DNA of 64,000 bases from Wolfiporia cocos (taxonomy: Eukaryota; Basidiomycota; Agaricomycetes; Polyporales; Phaeolaceae), in NCBI GenBank assembly GCA_029448655.1, contig JACCLO010000010.1:2480001-2544000 (forward strand). The letters are read 5' to 3'. Position 1 is the stretch's first letter; the number at the start of each line of letters is the position of its first letter. The notes beneath the pieces are model-generated. The model did no database searches. It worked only from the letters and a program-made list of their open reading frames with translations, and had not been told where the DNA came from. Both the position numbers and the translations under genes were made by a program. Shown piece by piece: positions 58,267-64,000 of the stretch.

Positions 58267-59599
58267 GCGACGGTGGGTGGAGTTGGGGTTGGGGCAGTCA
58301 TCTCTATTGAGCGCGGTCTTTACTCGTTAATATGCCGGGTTTAATGTGGTTACCGGTCTCGTCTGACGGGATTTGGATTTGCGGCTCGGATATATTTCGA
58401 CGGTTGACGGTTACTCTAGTGGCTTGTATTGCCGGTTTAGATCCGCATCATTTGGCTAGTAACCTTATTTCCGGTTGCCACTTCCACGGAGGCCGTAGAA
58501 GAGAGAGCAAGGAGGAATTGACACGAGTGGCGAGCTAGAATCGAGGCTGAGTGAGAGCCGCAACTGGTGGCTGCCGTGAGTTCGCTCTGCTAATCTGGCC
58601 TTTGAATGTATTGCGAGGACCAAACCCAAGGGGTGCTATGGCCTTAGGACCGGATTAGGATAAGGAAGCCCCCTCCTTCTGCGTTGCTTGACCAGGACAG
58701 ACCGCAGCTTCCAATAGTCAAGTCGGTCGGTAAGGCGGAACCGAGCTGTACTATGTTCAATGAACGCTTTCTTCCCGGCGCGAGTCCAGTTCGGTTGCGG
58801 TCCTTGGGCCCAAGTTGCTGCTTTGATCTCTCGCTTAAGATTATATCTAAAACATGATCATTACAACAGTCAGGTGGTCAAACCACATCTGATCACAACA
58901 CAATGTCTAAGCTTCAGTGCAAGTAGCCAGGCTGGGCTACCCGGTGGAGCAACTTCAGAGCACGTGTTTGTTCATGCTTTTGCGAATTCGCTCTGTCCTC
59001 TTCGGAGCTCTGATCCGGAGAGCTGAGATACAGCGCGAGAGAATTCTGTATTTCGTCGCGTCGCGCCGGGGTTTATATACATGTTAGCTCGTAAAAAAAA
59101 TACTAAGAGAATAGAAAATAGGAGAAATGAGATCATTCGGAGCTCGGGGAGTCATACAATTTCGTATCCAAGCGCAGGTGCAAGTACATAAGACCTTAAC
59201 ATGACTCTTCGTGAAGTCAACGGCGCAGGGCGCGCTCGGACGTTGAGAACGCATTCAGGCGTCACCAAAGAAAGAAAGCCAAATAGGCGTCGGCCCAACA
59301 TGCTCGCGCCAAAGCTCTGTCGCTCGGGCACATGGCCATTTATCCCTCCGTTGGCAATGGCAGTGTCGACACTCTTCTAGAGCTGTCATGCGGTGTGCTC
59401 CGACACCACCGAAACTATTGGCCAGACTAACGCAGTGCATCGACATATCTATAACGGGAAAATATAGGGAGGCTGATATCTTATAAGGCTCCGCAGATTG
59501 TAGTCATGACACGCCCTCCCTTACTGGTGCACCTTCCGCTATACGAACTACGAACCAAACACAATACCTTCAAAGAAATACAAGGAAATCCAAGTCACC
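58267..59599. other. Intergenic; TATA-like element near its end
   Basis: No gene recognised. TATAAG at 59482-59487 lies 113 bp upstream of the small gene that starts at 59600. Confidence 0.4.
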
Positions 59600-60023
59600 A
59601 TGAGCAACATGGATTTCTACATGTTTGGAAATCCACACAGCGAAAATTCCAATCGTGTTGAAAATCCCGAGCCCAAGCCGGTGAGTATCATATGAGTATT
59701 TTCTGTTCGACTGTACTAATCAGCCAATACCGCCAAAAGACTAAGGAACCGGAACGGGTAGGTACCTGTATGTAGGGAGATGTGCCTTTCAATGTAGATT
59801 TAATGTTCAAAAAGGTCGAGCCATCGGAACCACAAGTATCTCCGGTAAGCTGCTTGCAGAGGTTCTCTACAATGCGTCTGAAATGCACAACAAGCCGGCG
59901 CCTTCCCCTGTGTTGTTTTGCCACTGCTGCTGCCACTGCCGCCATCAGGTTTTACCCCCACAGGTATGAGCCTCAGATTACGAATCGCTGGTATGAATGT
60001 AACTATATTCTCAGGGAAGCTGA
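59600..60023 (+). CDS. Tiny multi-exon gene: Pro-rich peptide with CHCC-type terminus (putative)
   Basis: Exons 59600-59680, 59740-59761, 59860-59963 and 60015-60023 join to 71 residues. The N-terminus is 'MSNMDFYMFGNPHSENSNR', followed by a Pro/Glu-rich part and a terminal cluster 'FCHCCCHCRHQVLPP'. Intron lengths (59, 98 and 51 nt) suit this genome and all have GT-AG ends. The ATG is in good context (CACCATGAG) and a TATAAG lies 113 bp upstream. I know no family for it. The only support besides structure is a peptide of similar layout at 61758-62069. The acceptor of intron 1 is ambiguous (several nearby AGs), and a different join would give a longer acidic protein. Location unknown; no signal peptide is seen. 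Confidence 0.35.
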
Positions 60024-60980
60024 AGAAGAAGTGCTGTACGGGTCGAGCCAAAGCGCTGCTTCAGAAGGGCATTCAGATCATATGGAAGTGAAACAATCAC
60101 AATCAGTGGACATAGCTTTCGATAGCGGGCCGAAACTAATTGCGATTCGCTGTGTAGTAGAGACCTGCTGCTTAGATAGACTGTATTTCAACTTCAGAGC
60201 CCGCTTGTCATCGAAGATCGAACATACCTGTTTTCCATCGGGTCCTGGGGTGTGGTTGGGTCAGAATACTCAGATTTCCATCAGTGCTTGGTCCACATCC
60301 TGTATTAATCATCAGTCACGTCAGGATTGCACCGAGTTTTGAGTTGAAGCTGCAGTTGCAACCATTCTCATTTTTCCCGTTACAGGTGAAAAGATCATGA
60401 GCGGATACGACATCCTGCGCAATGATAGGACCGCACGTTTCCGTGCCACAATCAAGAGCAAGTGGTTAAGCGCTCATGTGGTTAGAGCCTATGTTCTCGA
60501 GCCGATACGATGAATGATATTGCAACCGCACGAACTATAAAGCAACTGTATTGAGCCACAGCCTAGGAGACAGCCCCTAGCACCTCCGCGCTTCTGACAG
60601 ACCGGTGTGAAGCAGCCTGATCCTCTTCGTCTTCCATGATACAAGCGTTACAGTTACCAAAGGGCCGTCTTATGGCAATTCACTCTTTCCAGGCCGTGAT
60701 GTGATCGGTTAACATCAGTTGCCGTGCTTCATGTGGATCCATCTTATCCAAAACGAGCACCAGATCGTAAAATTCTTTGCACCGCTATAGAGGAGATATC
60801 AGCCAGAAGTATACCCATACATGTCGGGCGCATCTGTGGACCGGTCTGTGCATGCAGCTCAGGATTGCCACAGATAGCTATGCTGAAGGATTGGCGCCAC
60901 AGTATAAAGCAGATTAATTTGCGGGCCATTTGTTCATTGTCTGCTCCAGCATAATCCTCCACATTTGACTCTCAGCCACG
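60024..60980. other. Intergenic; promoter-like TATAAA near its end
   Basis: TATAAA at 60903-60908 lies 73 bp before the ATG of the next small gene, a typical core-promoter distance. Nothing else recognised. Confidence 0.4.
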
Positions 60981-61321
60981 ATGGCACAGCGAATTCACAT
61001 CGGAAAAGTAGAAATGAACAACGTCACCATCTGGCTATACGGGGACGGTTTATCGCTTCATTCTGCTGGGGGTCCTATGAAGAAAGCGCCGTCATTGTCT
61101 TCGGTAAGTATAATTATATACTGTTCCATGTAATCGTGCAAGACTCTGCATCAAAAAATATACAGGCCCCCACCGAGGCAAGCGGTGAAAAAGCGGGAAA
61201 GGCAAGTCATGAATTGAGCTGTCCACGAAGCTCTGACCTGGAATGTCAGGACGAAAAGATAGCGTCTCCAGAACACGCACCGTTGCAGAACGCCCGGCCT
61301 GGAGGGGTTGGTTTACTGTAG
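60981..61321 (+). CDS. Small two-exon hypothetical protein
   Basis: Exons 60981-61103 and 61166-61321 give 92 residues, with a 62-nt intron of donor GTAAGT and acceptor TATACAG joined in frame. The first exon encodes 'MNNVTIWLYGDGLSLHSAG', the second a hydrophilic Ala/Glu/Lys/Ser-rich part with two Cys. A TATAAA box 73 bp upstream and a CACGATGG start context support transcription. No family or signal peptide recognised. The string 'NNVTIWLYG' loosely echoes 'SNMDFYMFG' of the gene at 59600, which may or may not be meaningful. Confidence 0.45.
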
Positions 61322-61757
61322 TGTTGAATGTGACTATGGACTGAATACTCGATATAGCTGACCCAGTCACCGACGCCGAGGTCAGGGCGCAGACATGAAG
61401 CCAGTAATCAGTTTCATGCTGCGTTGAGGACCGAGTTATTCATACTGACCGTACCTACAGATTTGGTACCCATCTAGTCCACAGCAACCAGCAGCCCTGC
61501 CTGCTAAGGTGAGGTCATCTTGAAAACGGCCGAGGTCGAAGATATTGATTGTATCATAATAAGCAGCCAAACAATGGCCATCATGTCGCAATTCCTCACA
61601 ATCACGCGAACCATACACCGAGGGCAGCACAGATACCCCAGCCTGGCGGCAACGGAAATGGTGGGCAGCATGAGCTGATACATGTCGTGAGTGTTGTGCT
61701 GGCATTAGGGGAAAGGGATTAATTTAATACATAACCCGCAGCATCAACCATCCGATC
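61322..61757. other. Short intergenic region
   Basis: 436 bp between two small putative genes. A minus-strand frame at 61436-61705 has no recognisable content. Confidence 0.35.
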
Positions 61758-62069
61758 ATGCCCACTCACACAATCACACTCATTGCTATCATGGAGTCAA
61801 CGTTGCTGTGAGTTTCTGACAAGAAGTCAAAGTCGGGCCGTTTGCTCAACATTCAATAATTGTAGCGACCAGTAATTAGCACTGCGTCGCAGTCTGCCTG
61901 GCAACAAAGGGTGAGTTAAATGCAATGTCGTCTTCTTCGAAAGCTGATCAGCCAACCGAAGCAGAAGCATCCCAACCCATCGCCTCCTCGACCTAATTCA
62001 AAACCGCCGCAACATATCCATACCCACGTTTGCCATTGTTGTGGGCAGCCAGTATCTACAGCGGTCTGA
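61758..62069 (+). CDS. Tiny multi-exon gene: Pro-rich peptide with CHCC terminus (putative)
   Basis: Exons 61758-61807, 61893-61910 and 61952-62069 give 61 residues (50 from the second ATG at 61791). After a hydrophobic start 'MPTHTITLIAIMESTLLLPG' comes a Pro/Lys/Gln-rich segment ('HPNPSPPRPNSKPPQ') and the terminus 'HVCHCCGQPVSTAV'. The CHCC codons are TGC CAT TGT TGT, against TGC CAC TGC TGC in the gene at 59600, that is, only third-position differences. The 18-nt middle exon and a 41-nt intron are at the lower limit for this genome, so the model is tentative. No family known. Confidence 0.3.
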
Positions 62070-63975
62070 GATCCAAAGGAGATCCCTTCTATGCTATTGG
62101 TAGACTGCGATACCCGGGAAGCGCAGGGCTGTCAGGGCTGTCAGGTGCTGAGAAGGACGGATGAACGGACTGTATTTGACAGTAATGCAACCTGTAATGA
62201 GTATCAGGTTCTCTCACATGCCTCTGCAATCAGCAGTTCTGGAGTGGAGCTTATGGCGCTCATAAGCTACTCCACTTGAGGCGCCGCCTTCTTCCTCAGA
62301 TGCAGACCCACCTTCAAAGCTTCATCCCAGAGAGAATTGGCTATAATCACTGGAATCCAGATCTGAGAGGCCAACAACTCGGGACAGCAACTGCCAATGT
62401 CAGTGTCCTCTCCACCGATAACCTAGCACGAAGCACGTTGTTCTATGACTTTCAATCGTCCGCGGAGATCCCATGAGTTGCTAGAGGACTCATTGGATAC
62501 AACATCAAGCACAATTAACACAACAGATCGAAACGTAATGTCTGTGATCCATACAGATGCACAGAGGCATATCCTTGACGGTCATCTTCAGTATTCAGGC
62601 ATTGGTGGAGTACATTCTGAATAGTTCACACGCGAGCAAGCTAATTTCCACAATCCTCGCACCCACCAAACACTCTCTTCAAGCGTTCCCAGCCCGTACT
62701 CGGTGTGATTTTCCCCTTCTTGTTCAGCTGCCGTTGGTACACTAGTAAGCAGATTTCTGGATCTTGTATGAGTACTCTTACACTGTTTGCAGGCATATAG
62801 CGACAGCGGCAATGGCAGGCACGTTGAGCGACCTATCAATGTATTGATATCAATAGTATCTAATTCATATATCTGGGCAGACTAAGGCTCACGCGTAGCT
62901 CTTTGTTATCTGTGGCAATCTGCCGGAGACATGAGCTCAGCTTTTCAACGAAAACTTCCAAGTATTCTCACCTGACATTTATAGTAGACGTATCCACATT
63001 AGAAAACCGCATCTTTAGAGAGGATAATGCAAGTACTCACCTGATCTATTGATTCAGGCCTTTCTTTAGAAGTAGTAATATGAGGCCTACCGCATGGATC
63101 TTCGTACACGTAGATTGTCACATCTTTCATTACAATATTGTCTATGTAAATCATAGAGGGTGTTGAGTGCATAGCAGGTTTTGAGCACATAGTGCAGTAT
63201 CAGGTTTTGTGCTACACAGTTTGGCGCGCTGTGGATTGTGTATTGGAAGGGAGATTGTCAGTCCCTTAGGATAGCTTGACCTTATATTCAGCGAACTCGG
63301 AAATTTGAAAGTCCCGAGTAGTGTAGTATCGTGGAATGCGATGCATGTGTCTTTGATACATATATAAGAGCATTTTAAGCGGACCACTACAGCACGGAAG
63401 TCAGCAGTGCCGAGGTGCAACAAGCTCATCAATATCTGATGTGCGGTAGCACATGCTGGAGCGCTCACGGAGCCACCAAATATTTTGGGAGAGTGCAGTG
63501 GCAGTGCGTTTTGTATGATAGGTGCCTTGCTTGTGCGTTTGAAAGTTCCGCATGGATAATAGGAATTCATTCGCGGCAGGGTAATACTAGTAGTCTTATG
63601 GCATGACGGCGAGAATGTAAGGAGATAATCATATATATAGCCCTATATAGTTGGTAACTGATGATGGTGTACGTGAATTGTTAAAGCTCAAGAGAATAAT
63701 GCAAATCGATGAGATAATGTGCAGCCGATGCCTCTTCAACGGCTAGTATTGCAATTATCACCTTGATAGATAACCTCTGAATTGTGGCGGCGACTTAAGA
63801 CTATACCTTTGAGCAATCAAGGGACAATTTATGTGCAGATACCGGTTCGAATAGCTTCAGCTTGGAGGATCAGGTTGTTGAGACATCGAACTTCCATATA
63901 GGGAGCTGCAGGGACTTGTAAGCGAATTGATGTCTTGAGGGGAAGGGATGTACACTAGCATTATATATGGTCACC
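62070..63975. other. Gene-poor right-hand tail
   Basis: 1.9 kb with AT-rich sequence and short overlapping frames. A Pro-rich string ('EAPPSSSDADPPSKL', near 62278) might be an exon of another small gene, but I could not build one. Confidence 0.35.
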
Positions 63976-64000
63976 ATGAGCTCGATTCAAAAAGCGCCCC

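Noticed and set aside
59600..62069. Mating pheromone precursor genes
   Set aside because: The peptides are short but none ends in a CaaX box.

Overview
This window is nuclear DNA from a filamentous basidiomycete. I infer Agaricomycetes, possibly Polyporales. The genes are cut by many short introns (about 45-90 nt) with GT/AG ends and CTAAC-like branch sites. The gene set is also typical: an etherase-type GST, a Kre9/KNH wall protein, a DUF7729-like anchored protein, a GH16 glucanase, a large Gα subunit and lineage-specific paralogous membrane proteins. I saw no tRNA, rRNA, CRISPR array or prokaryotic operon. Exon joins were worked out by hand by keeping frame across GT-AG (twice GC-AG) introns; all stated lengths come from those joins.

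Left part (0-12 kb): a pentatricopeptide-repeat protein cut by the left edge, 3.2 kb without a recognisable gene, then a GST facing a 20-exon amino-acid/choline permease of the APC superfamily. That permease has a 6-nt exon and several oversized introns. Next (13-24 kb): a small C2H2-like gene behind a promoter with a repeated box, a decayed hAT-type miniature element, an orphan polytopic membrane protein, a Tc1/mariner-like miniature element with long inverted repeats, and a GPI-type KNH protein.

Middle (24-42 kb): a monocarboxylate-transporter-like MFS protein, a Gα subunit lacking the catalytic Gln, two DUF202-like small membrane paralogues flanking a large Cys/His-finger regulator, and OXA1 head to head with elongation factor 1-beta over a 222-bp shared promoter. 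Right part (42-64 kb): a DUF7729-like anchored protein, a second copy of the orphan membrane protein, an intact hAT-type miniature element with an 8-bp target duplication, a second Cys/His-finger regulator, an endosomal Na+/H+ exchanger, a GH16 enzyme, and a tail holding very small multi-exon genes, two of which may encode Pro-rich peptides with a CHCC terminus.

The genes do not form a metabolic cluster. Themes are mitochondrial function (PPR, OXA1), membrane transport (permease, MCT, NHX), the cell surface (KNH, DUF7729, GH16) and signalling or regulation (Gα, finger proteins). Three families occur more than once inside 64 kb, which points to local duplication followed by rearrangement.
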